From positions 122,920 through 186,919 of the forward strand of contig FQWG01000012.1 of NCBI GenBank assembly GCA_900129595.1: a DNA stretch of 64,000 nucleotides. The letters are read 5' to 3'. This DNA comes from Flavobacterium frigidimaris (GTDB lineage: Bacteria; Bacteroidota; Bacteroidia; Flavobacteriales; Flavobacteriaceae). Under the pieces are notes generated by a model. It made no database searches and was not told the DNA's origin. It saw only the letters and a program-made list of their open reading frames with translations. How positions within the stretch are numbered: position 1 is the stretch's first letter; every line of letters starts with the position of its first letter. Below are positions 1 to 9,028 of this stretch, piece after piece. The position numbers were made by a program, and so were the translations under genes.

Positions 1-1318
1 AGTTACAATTGAAAATCATGCTTTAGGAGGTACAAGCAGTCGTACTTTTCAGGATAAAGGATTATGGAATGCCGTTTTAAATAAACTTAAAAAAGGTGAT
101 TATGTTCTGATTCAATTTGGGCATAATGACGATGGTCCTTTAAATGATAGTCTTCGAGCGCGCGGAACAATTAAAGGCATTGGAGGCGAATCTCAGGAAA
201 TTGACAATATCATGACCAAGAAACATGAAACGGTTCACAGTTACGGCTGGTATATTCAGAAAGTTGTTCGCGAAGCAAAATTAAAAGGAGCTATTCCGAT
301 TGTTTGTTCTCCAATTCCCAGAAACGACTGGAAGGAAGGCAAAGTACCTCGCAATAACAAATCATACGGATTATGGGCCAAACAGATTGCTGAGAAAGAG
401 AAAGTAACATTTATCGACTTGAATGATCAAATGGCCATTGAAATGGAAAAGTTGGGCGAAAATAAAGTCACCGGAACTTACTTTTATAAAAAAGACCATA
501 CCCATACATCAGCAAAAGGGGCCGTACTTTCAGCTTCGATAATTATCAATCAATTACAAAAGAGTACAAACTCTTTAAAAAATTACATTCTAAAAGACCC
601 CAAAATCACACTTCCTGAGAAGAAAAAAGTGTATTTAATTGGGGACTCTACTATGGCCAATAACAATGATTTGAATGCTGTGGGCTGGGGAGTTTCTTTT
701 CCTGCTTATTGTGATACTACAAGAATCGAAGTTATTAATAAAGCCAGAGGCGGCCGAAGCACCAGAACTTTTGATCATGAGGGGCTTTGGAATGAAGTTA
801 AAAATCAATTGCAGCCCGGAAATTATATACTGATTCAGTTTGGACATAATGATGCCGGTGCGATTGATAAAGAAAAATTCAGGGGTTCATTAAAAGGAAC
901 GGGGGACGAAACTCAGGAAGTAGTTCTTGCTGATGGCTCAAAAGAAATGGTACATACTTTTGGCTGGTATATGACAAAATTCATTCGCGAGGCAAAGCAA
1001 AAAGGCGCTATCCCGATTGTTTTGAGTCAGACACCACGAAACGAATGGCCAAATAATAAAGTAGAACGCAGAGAGGATACTTACACAAAATGGTCAAAAG
1101 AAGTAGCTGAGAAAGAAAATGTGTTTTATACTGACCTAAATGAAATTGTTGCGCTTAAATATGAAGCTTTAGGAAAAGAGAAAGTAAATGTTTTTTTTCC
1201 GAAAGATCACACTCATACCAACTTAGAAGGCGCAGTCCTGAATGCATTAACTGTTGCTCAGAGCATTAAAAAACTAAAAGAATGCGGACTTAAAGATTAT
1301 ATTGAATTGCCAAAGTAA
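1..1318 (+). CDS. Tandem-domain CE12-type rhamnogalacturonan acetylesterase (5' truncated)
   Basis: This secreted SGNH-type esterase is expected to remove acetyl groups from galacturonate residues of rhamnogalacturonan. The reading frame is open from base 2, so the start lies outside the window; the first in-frame ATG (212) is inside a domain and is not the start. Two homologous domains are visible. The first has lost its GDS block to the window edge but shows GGTSSRTF, QFGHNDDG and KKDHTHTSA. The second begins at about base 630 with LIGDSTMA (nucleophile Ser), then GGRSTRTF, QFGHNDAG and PKDHTHTN (Asp/His of the triad). Both domains therefore look catalytically intact. It lies beside a rhamnogalacturonan locus, which supports the substrate. 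The family call is firm; the exact acetyl position is not known. Confidence 0.88.
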   Translation, partial: VTIENHALGGTSSRTFQDKGLWNAVLNKLKKGDYVLIQFGHNDDGPLNDSLRARGTIKGIGGESQEIDNIMTKKHETVHSYGWYIQKVVREAKLKGAIPIVCSPIPRNDWKEGKVPRNNKSYGLWAKQIAEKEKVTFIDLNDQMAIEMEKLGENKVTGTYFYKKDHTHTSAKGAVLSASIIINQLQKSTNSLKNYILKDPKITLPEKKKVYLIGDSTMANNNDLNAVGWGVSFPAYCDTTRIEVINKARGGRSTRTFDHEGLWNEVKNQLQPGNYILIQFGHNDAGAIDKEKFRGSLKGTGDETQEVVLADGSKEMVHTFGWYMTKFIREAKQKGAIPIVLSQTPRNEWPNNKVERREDTYTKWSKEVAEKENVFYTDLNEIVALKYEALGKEKVNVFFPKDHTHTNLEGAVLNALTVAQSIKKLKECGLKDYIELPK

Positions 1319-1385
1319 TACTAATTAGAAAGCTTTGTGAATTTAAATCAGGATCTATCTTTTTCAGGATAAGACAACAAAACAA

Positions 1386-1419
1386 AAAACCTCGTTTAAA
1401 ATTAATTAAACGAGGTTTT
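1386..1419. terminator. Bidirectional intrinsic terminator
   Basis: A perfect 14-bp inverted repeat (AAAACCTCGTTTAA, six-base loop, TTAAACGAGGTTTT) lies between the convergent esterase and histone-like genes. The A-run on one side and T-run on the other make it work in both directions. Confidence 0.8.
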
Positions 1420-1436
1420 ATTTTGAATAAAAAATA

Positions 1437-1613
1437 TTATTTTTTTGATTCTTCGATAGAAACTTTTCTAAACTCTTTTAAAAGTTTTTCAATTTCTAAA
1501 GTAGATTTACGAGCTCTTGCTCCAGCAGCTTTAACACCTTTTTCTGTCAAAGATTCAGCTTCTGTTTTAAATGTTTCAATTTCGGCGTGGATTTTTCCTA
1601 ATAGATCTTTCAT
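1437..1613 (-). CDS. Histone H1-like small basic protein
   Basis: This 58-residue lysine-rich protein (MKDLLGKIHAEIETFKTEAE...) resembles the short histone-H1/Hc1-like proteins common in Flavobacteriia. It begins with an amphipathic coiled segment, continues with the basic core GVKAAGARARKS, and ends in a charged helix. An ATG further upstream (1670) would add 19 hydrophobic residues unlike the family, so I start at 1613. The protein is probably chromatin- or nucleic-acid-associated, but its function is not established. It is monocistronic, convergent with the esterase across a shared terminator, and unrelated to pectin use. A 20-bp A10T10 run at 1831-1850 lies upstream. Confidence 0.75.
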   Translation of the reverse strand: MKDLLGKIHAEIETFKTEAESLTEKGVKAAGARARKSTLEIEKLLKEFRKVSIEESKK

Positions 1614-1830
1614 GCTTATAAGTATTAAATTAAGGCGCAAAAATAAAAGTTTGTATGATAGATACAACATATTTCACGTTAAAATTATCACTGATTTTCA
1701 GACTTTAATTTAACATTAAATTTACCCTACTTTTTTCTCTTTTCCCCAGAAGAACCAATACCTTACTAATCAAATACTTATTAGCGAAATAATAAAATAA
1801 TCTGCTTTTGCAAGCGCTAAACAGCTATTG

Positions 1831-1850
1831 AAAAAAAAAATTTTTTTTTT
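1831..1850. repeat. A10T10 tract
   Basis: Ten A followed by ten T form a perfect, rigid or bent 20-bp tract. It lies between the stop of the GH28 gene and the start of the histone-like gene, both leftward. It could be an upstream element or a weak terminator for the GH28 operon. The sequence shows only the tract. Confidence 0.6.
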
Positions 1851-1931
1851 CATTAAATCACAAAAAACTGACTGAAATTTTAACCTTTTGACGTAAAACT
1901 GACCCAAACAAATTGAGAATATGGATAAAAA

Positions 1932-3260
1932 TCAATCTACTAACTGTTTATTTATATAAACATTTTTAAAATTAACGCCGTTTATTATGCTTTTATCAAT
2001 ATTGGTTTTAACGGATTCTATTTTTAAATTTTCAAATGTAAAATTGGAAAGACGAACATTGGGATCGTTTTCTACACCATAAAAGGTGTCACATTTAAGG
2101 TCGATGTTTTTGAGGGTAATATGATCTCCATAAGATAGTGGTACATCCGGACGTCCTTTTAAATCAAAAAATTGTTTCCAGGCAAAAATAGCAAGACCGG
2201 TTTTAGCTTCTCCTTTTATATCTTCCACTCTGATATACTCATAGCGCTGTGGCGTATCGGGTCTCATTTTTAGCCATAACAATCTCGAAGCGCCATCGAT
2301 TTTGCAATTGCGCATAATCACGTTGCGGTTATGAATGGATTCGCTTCCGTTTGTCAGAGCAGAATGGCAAAATCCGAAAGTACAATCTTCGATAATAATA
2401 TTGTTGTTGGGTCCGTTGTTTTTATCCTGATCTGCATAAGGTCCTTTTCCTCCCTTTAAAGCAATTGCATCATCGTTTACAGACAAATAACACCCTTTTA
2501 CCAGAAAATTGGTGCAAATATCAATGTCTATAGCATCTGTACTTGGGGCTTTCACACCAAGATGCGGGGAAAATATATAAAGATCAAGCAGTTTTACATT
2601 ATTGCATTTATAAAAATGATTGGTCCAAAAACCTGAATTAATCAGTTTTACATCCTGAAGCTGCACATTATTGGAGTTCCAGACAAAAACTAGCCTTGGT
2701 CTTGATACTTCGAGGTTGGTACATTTTGGATTTTCTTTGCGACGTTCCCAAAAAGCTTCCCAATATTTTTTACCATTTCCGTTGATGGTTCCTTTTCCGG
2801 AGATCGAAAAATGATCAACTCCATACGCGTTGACTAAAGCCGGAAAATAATCCAAATTCTGACCTTCCATTCTCGAGGGCATAATTGGAAAATCCGCAAT
2901 ATTATCAGAACCTTTCAATACACCGCCTTCAGAAACATATAAACTGGTTTTAGGTTTAAAAAATAAAGCGCCACTCAGGAAAACCCCTTTAGGAATCACA
3001 ATAACTCCTCCACCGTTTGCAGCGGCTTTATCAATTACTTTCTGAATACCGACGGTTTGGATTTTGGTACTGTCTTTCTCTACTCCAAAATCTGTAATGG
3101 TATATTTTTTACCTAAATCTTTTAATTGAATTTTAGAGTAATCCTTAAACCAATTTGTAATGGCTGTTCCGTCTGGAAATTTATCGTTTGCATAATTCTG
3201 TGAAAATGACGCTTGCGAGAATCCAATGATACAGATTAAAATTTTATAAATATTTTTCAT
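1932..3260 (-). CDS. GH28 family polygalacturonase/rhamnogalacturonan hydrolase
   Basis: This secreted right-handed beta-helix glycoside hydrolase has a signal peptide of about 20 residues (MKNIYKILICIIGFSQASFS). GH28 signature positions can be traced: STD at 240-242 (family NTD), VNDDAIALKGG with the Asp pair at 263-264, CHS at 298-300 where the family usually has GHG, and LKMR at 330-333 in place of RIK. The Asp residues that do catalysis are kept. The variant GHG and RIK motifs fit the exo-acting or RG-type branch rather than endo-polygalacturonases. It is the last gene of the leftward SASA/GH43-like/DUF4861/GH28 run. The linkage cleaved cannot be read from sequence. Confidence 0.85.
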   Translation of the reverse strand: MKNIYKILICIIGFSQASFSQNYANDKFPDGTAITNWFKDYSKIQLKDLGKKYTITDFGVEKDSTKIQTVGIQKVIDKAAANGGGVIVIPKGVFLSGALFFKPKTSLYVSEGGVLKGSDNIADFPIMPSRMEGQNLDYFPALVNAYGVDHFSISGKGTINGNGKKYWEAFWERRKENPKCTNLEVSRPRLVFVWNSNNVQLQDVKLINSGFWTNHFYKCNNVKLLDLYIFSPHLGVKAPSTDAIDIDICTNFLVKGCYLSVNDDAIALKGGKGPYADQDKNNGPNNNIIIEDCTFGFCHSALTNGSESIHNRNVIMRNCKIDGASRLLWLKMRPDTPQRYEYIRVEDIKGEAKTGLAIFAWKQFFDLKGRPDVPLSYGDHITLKNIDLKCDTFYGVENDPNVRLSNFTFENLKIESVKTNIDKSIINGVNFKNVYINKQLVD

Positions 3261-3356
3261 TGTGTTTTGTGTTAATGTAATTTATGTTTTTGCATAATGC
3301 CTCTTATTTACGTTTCCAAAAAAATTTAAACTCCAGACCTAGATTGCCTTACTTGT

Positions 3357-4640
3357 TTACCTTACCTCAATTTTAATTTTAGCCGAAAGCTGTTTAGCCA
3401 GCCTTGTCACGTAATTGGTAAAATGTGCTGAATCCTTAAAATTCTTGTCTGCGCTCAATTCCCATGCTGCTATGGGGTAATAACTCACTTTCTGATTGTT
3501 CTTTACCGCTAGTTTTATCAAATAAGAATCTGTTAATTGTCCTGTTTTTGGCACTTCGATATAACCTTTATAAACGTCTTTTGGTACAATTACAGCAGTT
3601 CCTAAAATCCACTGGCGTTCGTAGGTCAATTTATCATGTTGTATGAAACACACAAAATCTCCGGTGTCAATTACCTGCAAAGGATTTTGATTGTTCAGGT
3701 TAGAAAATGCAACTAATAGTGTTTCGTTTCCTTTTAAACCATTGAGGGAAATCGTGTTTTTATAACCGTACATTCCCGGCCAGATTGATGTTGTTTCCTG
3801 CGCCTGGTAGCTGCTACCTGAAGCTTCCCAGTTTTGGTAAGTATAACTTAAAATAGAATTTACGGGACCTTCGCTGAGAATTTTAAAGGTTGTCTTTTCG
3901 ATATTATTTAGAGTATCATTAGCAAGAATGCCTAGTCTGCTGATTTCATTATTAACCATTAAAGCAAAACCTCCAAGACCGGCAGAATTCCCAACAGGAA
4001 AAATATCTCGTCCCCAATCGTACATTACGTGATAATTATCTTCAACAGCGCCTTTGCTGTTAATCCCAACATCTTCGGGAGTGATGGCAGGTATTTTTTT
4101 CCCGAATACATCTTTTGAATTTCTTCCATCTAAATAATGCCTGAAGCCCACTTTATCATTTTCCCAGGTCGGTCCGTCGGTTTGATATTTTTGATATCCT
4201 AATTTTTTATGTACCTGATTGGCCATTAAAACCTCTTCTGTAGCTGGATGTACAGGCAGTTTTTCCCCTTCTCTTTTCCCGAATCGCACACTTGTTTTTA
4301 TCGCGAATTTAGGATCTGTTTCAGACCATTTAAGTTCTAGTATCTTGCTTTGATTTGGAGCAAAATCAGTTACAAAAAATAATTCATCCCATTTTCCGTC
4401 TCCATCCAAATCGTTGACCTGAGCAGCAATGGTATCCTTTTTACTGATCAGAATAGGAAAATTAGACGTGGCATCTTTTATAGCGAGTTCCGTTCTTTTG
4501 ATCGAAATTGCTTTTTGGTACAACTCTAAATTAGAGGTGTTTTTTAGAATAATATTCTTTTCTTTTTTCTGTCCATTACAGCCCGCAAAAATCAATATTG
4601 AAAATACAATTGGGACACAGGATTTAATGATATTCTTCAT
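3357..4640 (-). CDS. DUF4861 family lipoprotein
   Basis: The lipoprotein signal ends in a lipobox (LIFAGC, Cys21), so the protein is probably anchored in a membrane. The body matches the DUF4861 family as I recall it: an N-terminal beta-rich part (LKNTSNLELYQKAISIKR...), a central stretch with EGPVNSILSYTYQNW, and the ending AAWELSADKNFKDSAHF. DUF4861 proteins recur in Bacteroidetes polysaccharide loci for uronate-containing glycans; the activity is unknown to me. It lies between the GH43-like and GH28 genes with gaps of about 90 bp. No promoter-like element was seen in either gap, so it is probably cotranscribed. Confidence 0.75.
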   Translation of the reverse strand: MKNIIKSCVPIVFSILIFAGCNGQKKEKNIILKNTSNLELYQKAISIKRTELAIKDATSNFPILISKKDTIAAQVNDLDGDGKWDELFFVTDFAPNQSKILELKWSETDPKFAIKTSVRFGKREGEKLPVHPATEEVLMANQVHKKLGYQKYQTDGPTWENDKVGFRHYLDGRNSKDVFGKKIPAITPEDVGINSKGAVEDNYHVMYDWGRDIFPVGNSAGLGGFALMVNNEISRLGILANDTLNNIEKTTFKILSEGPVNSILSYTYQNWEASGSSYQAQETTSIWPGMYGYKNTISLNGLKGNETLLVAFSNLNNQNPLQVIDTGDFVCFIQHDKLTYERQWILGTAVIVPKDVYKGYIEVPKTGQLTDSYLIKLAVKNNQKVSYYPIAAWELSADKNFKDSAHFTNYVTRLAKQLSAKIKIEVR

Positions 4641-4732
4641 TTTTTATTACTTTTATTTCAAGACAATTTAATTATTAATCTAAAGGGACAATCTCTCGCA
4701 AGGGAATAACTATTGACAAATGATCTATTTTT

Positions 4733-5803
4733 TTATACTATTTTAAAAATAAATGCTGAAGCGGTTTCATATTTCCCCCCTTGTGAAGCGGTAAACAGAT
4801 AAGTTGCTTTTGCGTTTTGAAACAATAATTGCGGACGCTCTACCCTTCCATAACGATTAAGGTGTTTCGGGGCTTCGGGCTGTTTGATATATTTACTCAG
4901 TGGCTGATAGGCAATTTTCGGATCGCTCCAGTACTTTCCATCATCAGAATCCATATACAAACCGTAATCGATACCATAAACCCCCATATCTCTTGCCAGC
5001 ATTTTGAATTTCTTATTTTCATACCACACAAAAGCATCTTCGCATTGTTTGTTATCTCCTAATTTAGAGAAATCAATTACGGGATTATCTTCGTATTTTA
5101 TATAAGGTCCATGCAGCGATTTCGATATTGCCAATCCGTACTTTCTATTGCCTTTTACAGGAAATTTTGGATGCTCGTAATTTTCTGTATCCAATGATTT
5201 ATAGTACAGCCAGTATTCACCATTTGGATGTTTCAAAAACGAAGGATTTGTTGTTAGAAGATCATCCCACGAGCCTTCTTCTCCGGGAAGCAATAAAGGC
5301 TGATCCGGTCTTTCCCAAGGTCCGTAAAGAGAGTCCGCAGTGGCTAACCCGATACGTTTGGTATTCATTTTTCCGTTAGAATTCCCCATGAAAAACAAAG
5401 CATATTTTCCATCTACAAAATGAATACTCGGATTATGACACGTTGTTGCATCCCAAAAACCAAGACCTCGCGGCGCTAAAATGGTGCTGACATATTCATA
5501 AGGACCTTCTGGATTATGGGCAACAGCATGAGCAATCTCAGAACTATTGATCCAGCCACTCATTCCTTTTGACTTTGGCCATCTGGAAAAAAATACATGA
5601 ATTTTACCATCAGGACCTTCAATTGGACTGTTGCACCAAACATAATAATCCTCAAATTCTAAGGCGCGTCCAACCGGTCGAAGTCTTTTTTCGAAATCAG
5701 AAAGCTTTGGATCGTCCATAAAATTTCCGGCTTCTACCGAAAAGGGTAAACACAAACCAACTACAGCAAGTGAATTTCCTATGATAAATTCTCTTCGATT
5801 CAT
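4733..5803 (-). CDS. GH43-like five-bladed beta-propeller glycosidase
   Basis: This 356-residue protein starts with a Tat-like signal (MNRREFIIGNSLAVVGLCLP). It has repeated propeller blades with Asn-Pro-Ser motifs (CHNPSIHF at 122-129, TNPSFLKHPNGEYWLYY at 185-201) and an N-terminal VWCNSPIEGPDGKIHVFFSRW blade. That arrangement resembles GH43/GH117-type five-bladed folds. In this locus it could remove arabinose, galactose or a galacturonate-linked side group from rhamnogalacturonan. The ATG is one base after the stop of the SASA gene, so the two are probably translationally coupled. The exact family is uncertain because catalytic residues could not be assigned by eye. Confidence 0.7.
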   Translation of the reverse strand: MNRREFIIGNSLAVVGLCLPFSVEAGNFMDDPKLSDFEKRLRPVGRALEFEDYYVWCNSPIEGPDGKIHVFFSRWPKSKGMSGWINSSEIAHAVAHNPEGPYEYVSTILAPRGLGFWDATTCHNPSIHFVDGKYALFFMGNSNGKMNTKRIGLATADSLYGPWERPDQPLLLPGEEGSWDDLLTTNPSFLKHPNGEYWLYYKSLDTENYEHPKFPVKGNRKYGLAISKSLHGPYIKYEDNPVIDFSKLGDNKQCEDAFVWYENKKFKMLARDMGVYGIDYGLYMDSDDGKYWSDPKIAYQPLSKYIKQPEAPKHLNRYGRVERPQLLFQNAKATYLFTASQGGKYETASAFIFKIV

Positions 5804-5804
5804 T

Positions 5805-7337
5805 TTATTTTTTCTCTGAATTAATTACCCAATCATCTGTTCTAAAAGGAGAAGCCGGCAGGTTTTCGTTATTGAATAAATTAGGTTCTGGAATTGCTTT
5901 CCATGCAAAACGAACGGCGACAGGTTCTTTTACTTTTGAAGAAGAAACTACGATTGTTTTCCCATCAATTTTGGCATCGGCAGGATAAAAAACCTGATCT
6001 TCTCCTGCTATTTCAAATTCTTTTAAAGTCTCGCCATTTTTCTTCAAGCCAGACTCAGCGTAATCAAAAAACAATTGCACTTTTTGTTTTTTAATTTTCA
6101 TATGATTAAAAATTGGTCCTGAATACACCAGATTATTTTCACCATACGTCTTAGCGCGAGCAATTAAAGAGAGTCTGTACCCAACGGTTTGTTTGTCTAT
6201 GGGGTGAATATTATTGGCATCTCCAACATCAGTTGTAACAACCATTGCGCTATTGGGGATTGTTTTTAAGGCCATTAGCTGCGCTTCACGGATTTCGGCA
6301 TTTTGTCCTTTATGAGGTGTAATCTGAACATAATAAAACGGAAAATCGCCTTGCTTCCATTCTTCTCTCCAGCTTTTTACCATAGCTGGAAATAAGCTTC
6401 TGTACAAATACGCTTTTCCCGAATTGCTTTCTCCCTGATACCATATTGCCCCTTTTATAGTATAATTTACTATAGGATGAAGCATCGCATTGTATAAAAC
6501 GTAAGAGGTTTTGTTGAGTTCTTTCTTCGGTTTTTTCAATTGTCCTTTTGCAGCATTTTCTGCACTTGCAATTCGTTCATTTATCAGATTTAAATAATAC
6601 GTTTCGAGTTTTTCCTGATATAACTTTTCATTTTTTGCATCTTGCTGAAGAATCGGCAAAAAGGCAACATCTTGTTCTAAAACACTTTGAGCTGTCCATG
6701 CTTCTGCTTTTGTTCCTCCCCATGAAGTGGAGATTAACCCAATGGGTACTTTTAATTTTTGATATAAATCCCTGCCAAAGAAATAGGCTACACCAGAAAA
6801 TGTCTGAATGCTTTCAGGGGTACAGATTCTCCAGCTTCCTGTCACATCCTCAAGTGGAGTTTGCGATGCATTTATAGCAACGGTAAATAATCTGATACTA
6901 GGAAAAGAAGCATTTTTGACTTCTTGTTCATAGTTTTTAACTCCGGTTTTCCAGGTTTTATCTTCTCTTCCAACAGGAAAAAACATATTGGACTGCCCCG
7001 AACAAAGCCATACCTCGCCAATTAAAACATTTTTAAGTACAATAGTATTGGCTGCATTAATCGTAATATCGTATGTTTTTTCACTGCCCAGAGGCGTATC
7101 TACTGCTGTTTTCCAATTTCCATTAGCATCGGCGCTGATTTCTATAGGAAGATTATCCCATCCTAACTGGATCGATATTTTTTCGTTTGCAGAGGCCCAT
7201 CCCCATAAATTAACTTTTGTATTTTGCTGCAAAACCATATTATCCCCTACAAGAGCTGGAAGTCTTACTTGTGCTGATAGTGATGAAATTGCACTTAAAA
7301 CAAATAAAAATAAAAGAAATCTTTTTAAATAAATCAT
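5805..7337 (-). CDS. Sialate O-acetylesterase-like (SASA) carbohydrate esterase
   Basis: This secreted SGNH esterase is expected to deacetylate a pectic sugar. From the chosen start (510 aa) it has a signal peptide (YLKRFLLFLFVLSAISSLSAQ), a beta domain of about 90 residues, GQSNM at 114-118 (catalytic Ser), WYQGESN at 299-305 and IHPID at 377-381 (His/Asp). The reading frame extends to 7394, but that ATG lies inside the regulatory element and upstream of the -7 box at 7364-7371, so it cannot be in the mRNA from that promoter. Start 7337 also gives a normal signal peptide. It heads the run to GH43-like, DUF4861 and GH28. Confidence 0.85.
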   Translation of the reverse strand: MIYLKRFLLFLFVLSAISSLSAQVRLPALVGDNMVLQQNTKVNLWGWASANEKISIQLGWDNLPIEISADANGNWKTAVDTPLGSEKTYDITINAANTIVLKNVLIGEVWLCSGQSNMFFPVGREDKTWKTGVKNYEQEVKNASFPSIRLFTVAINASQTPLEDVTGSWRICTPESIQTFSGVAYFFGRDLYQKLKVPIGLISTSWGGTKAEAWTAQSVLEQDVAFLPILQQDAKNEKLYQEKLETYYLNLINERIASAENAAKGQLKKPKKELNKTSYVLYNAMLHPIVNYTIKGAIWYQGESNSGKAYLYRSLFPAMVKSWREEWKQGDFPFYYVQITPHKGQNAEIREAQLMALKTIPNSAMVVTTDVGDANNIHPIDKQTVGYRLSLIARAKTYGENNLVYSGPIFNHMKIKKQKVQLFFDYAESGLKKNGETLKEFEIAGEDQVFYPADAKIDGKTIVVSSSKVKEPVAVRFAWKAIPEPNLFNNENLPASPFRTDDWVINSEKK

Positions 7338-7363
7338 TGCTATATTTTTAAATACTAAAACTT

Positions 7364-7371
7364 TAAATTTA
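7364..7371 (-). promoter_or_regulatory. Promoter -7 box of the SASA operon
   Basis: TAAATTTA fits the Bacteroidetes -7 consensus TAnnTTTG except for the last base. It lies 17 nt downstream of the tandem operator at 7389-7409, and no recognisable -33 box is present. The expected transcript would have a leader of about 20 nt to ATG 7337. Confidence 0.6.
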
Positions 7372-7388
7372 AAATAATTAAACATAAA

Positions 7389-7409
7389 AAGCATCCTGTG
7401 CTTCCCTGT
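7389..7409 (-). promoter_or_regulatory. Tandem activator site upstream of the SASA operon
   Basis: On the minus strand this reads ACAGGGAAGC ACAGGATGCT T. It is a degenerate first unit and a perfect second unit of the 10-bp repeat found at the susC and GH106 promoters. The 17-nt spacing to the -7 box is identical in all three. It probably binds the same regulator, one helical turn per unit. Confidence 0.6.
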
Positions 7410-7430
7410 TTGATCTAATCTTATTAATGA

Positions 7431-7461
7431 AAAGAAGCTGCCTTTAAAAGACAGCTTCTTT
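7431..7461. terminator. Intrinsic terminator after susD
   Basis: AAAGAAGCTG and CAGCTTCTTT form a perfect 10-bp stem with an 11-nt loop in the gap between susD and the SASA operon. It ends the susCD transcript, which explains why the SASA operon needs its own promoter. Confidence 0.75.
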
Positions 7462-7486
7462 CAAAAAAAAACTTGAGTAATATCAA

Positions 7487-9022
7487 TTAATCGTAACCTG
7501 GATTCTGATCATAAAGTCCTGGAACTGCTAACATTTCTGAGAGAGGAATTGGATACAACAATGAATTATTTTCAATTGTTCTGATTTTTCCTTCAGTATC
7601 TTCTGCCGCTTTCCAGGCGTTCATAATCGCTACGGCTTTACCTGATCTGATCAGATCAAACCATCTTGTTCCTTCTGAGAAAAATTCTTTTCTTCTCTCG
7701 GTAAAGAGTTGATCTAAAGTAATGTTTAGAGCATCTGCGGGAACTCCAGCTCTTGTTCTTACTTGATTTACAATGGCGTCAACATCTGCCTGCGATCCGC
7801 CTCCACCATGAAGTGTACATTCAGCCATAAGCATCAATACGTCAGTATAACGTGTTACCATAAAATCAACACCCCAGTCTTCACGACCGTTTCCGTATCT
7901 GGCCTGATCAATGTACTTTTTGAAAACCGGAAGTGTATAACTTCCTTTGTATGTTCCTGTTGCAACAGTATAACTCGTTGCGATACCAAATATTTTTCTT
8001 TTATCAGTGGCAGCGAATAGATTTAAAAAGCCTGCCGAAATTGGCTTGGCTTCCAAGGCGCCTTGCGCTGATAAATTTACTGATGCAAAGTAAGGCTCGT
8101 ACCCCAATTCTACCATAAAATTACCTCCAACTGCAAGGGGAAGACTCTGTGTGTAGGGAATAGTTAATACATTCTCCAAATTGGCATTTCCTTCTACTTT
8201 AAAAATAGCCTCGTAATCTGTTCCAAATTTATAAAGTCCGCTTGTTTTAATGTCGTTTAATTGCTGGTAGGCTTTATCCCACTCGTTTAAGCCAAGAGTA
8301 GCCCCGTCAATTCCGTTGGTTGGGCTAGAGCGTGTCATGTACACTAAGCCCAGTAATGCTTTTGCTCCGTATTTAGTAACACGACCAAAATTGGCTGCAT
8401 CATAAGCAGGAAGAAGATCCGGGATAGCCTGTTCAAGATCTGAGATGATCAATTTATAAACATCTGCAACCGGGGTTCTTTTTATTTTAGCGGCTTCCGT
8501 AGCGGTCATTGTTCTTTCCATTAAAGGAACTCTTCCAAACCATCTAATGAGATCAAAATAGCAGAATGCTCTTAAAAAACGCGCTTCGGCGGTCATAGCA
8601 GCGCGATCAGCAGGATTGGTAAAAATCTGATCTCCTTTCTCGGCTATTTTCTCCAATAACTGATTGGCTTTATTGATCGCATTATAATTACTTATATAGG
8701 CTTCCTTTACATAAGTATTAGAACTTATAGAAGTATAAAAACTATTAATACCTTCCCAATCTCTTGAAGCCAGAGTTGTTGCCAGCAAATTATCTGATCT
8801 TACTTCGCTTAAATTTAGCACTCTGTTAGCATAACCATATGTTCCCATTCCGTGAAAAGCTACTGAATAAGTGGCGTTTCTGGCCTGAACAAAATCACCG
8901 GGAGTCGCATAAAAATTCTCAATTGTCCCCTGAGATAACGGCAATTGATTTAATTCATCATTGCAGGATGAAAAGGCAAAAAATACCAAAGCACTTGCAG
9001 CTAAATAAATATATTTTTTCAT
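7487..9022 (-). CDS. susD: SusD/RagB family glycan-binding lipoprotein
   Basis: This surface lipoprotein captures oligosaccharide and hands it to the SusC channel. The signal peptide ends in the lipobox FSSC (Cys20). The helical TPR-like N-terminal half (ARFLRAFCYFDLIRWFGRVPLM) and the C-terminal RagB part (TERRKEFFSEGTRWFDLIRSG, then LYPIPLSEMLAVPGLYDQNPGY) are typical. At 511 residues it has the usual length. It starts 6 bp after the susC stop and is clearly cotranscribed. Its ligand is inferred to be a rhamnogalacturonan-I fragment from the enzymes around it. Confidence 0.95.
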   Translation of the reverse strand: MKKYIYLAASALVFFAFSSCNDELNQLPLSQGTIENFYATPGDFVQARNATYSVAFHGMGTYGYANRVLNLSEVRSDNLLATTLASRDWEGINSFYTSISSNTYVKEAYISNYNAINKANQLLEKIAEKGDQIFTNPADRAAMTAEARFLRAFCYFDLIRWFGRVPLMERTMTATEAAKIKRTPVADVYKLIISDLEQAIPDLLPAYDAANFGRVTKYGAKALLGLVYMTRSSPTNGIDGATLGLNEWDKAYQQLNDIKTSGLYKFGTDYEAIFKVEGNANLENVLTIPYTQSLPLAVGGNFMVELGYEPYFASVNLSAQGALEAKPISAGFLNLFAATDKRKIFGIATSYTVATGTYKGSYTLPVFKKYIDQARYGNGREDWGVDFMVTRYTDVLMLMAECTLHGGGGSQADVDAIVNQVRTRAGVPADALNITLDQLFTERRKEFFSEGTRWFDLIRSGKAVAIMNAWKAAEDTEGKIRTIENNSLLYPIPLSEMLAVPGLYDQNPGYD

Positions 9023-9028
9023 TTTATT

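Noticed and set aside
212..1318. Calling the CE12 gene from ATG 212 as a complete 368-aa protein
   Set aside because: The frame is open back to base 2 and encodes conserved esterase motifs (GGTSSRTF, FGHND) before this ATG, so the gene is cut by the window edge.
7338..7394. Upstream start for the SASA esterase
   Set aside because: The 19 extra codons cover the -7 box and part of the operator, and they would hide the signal peptide.
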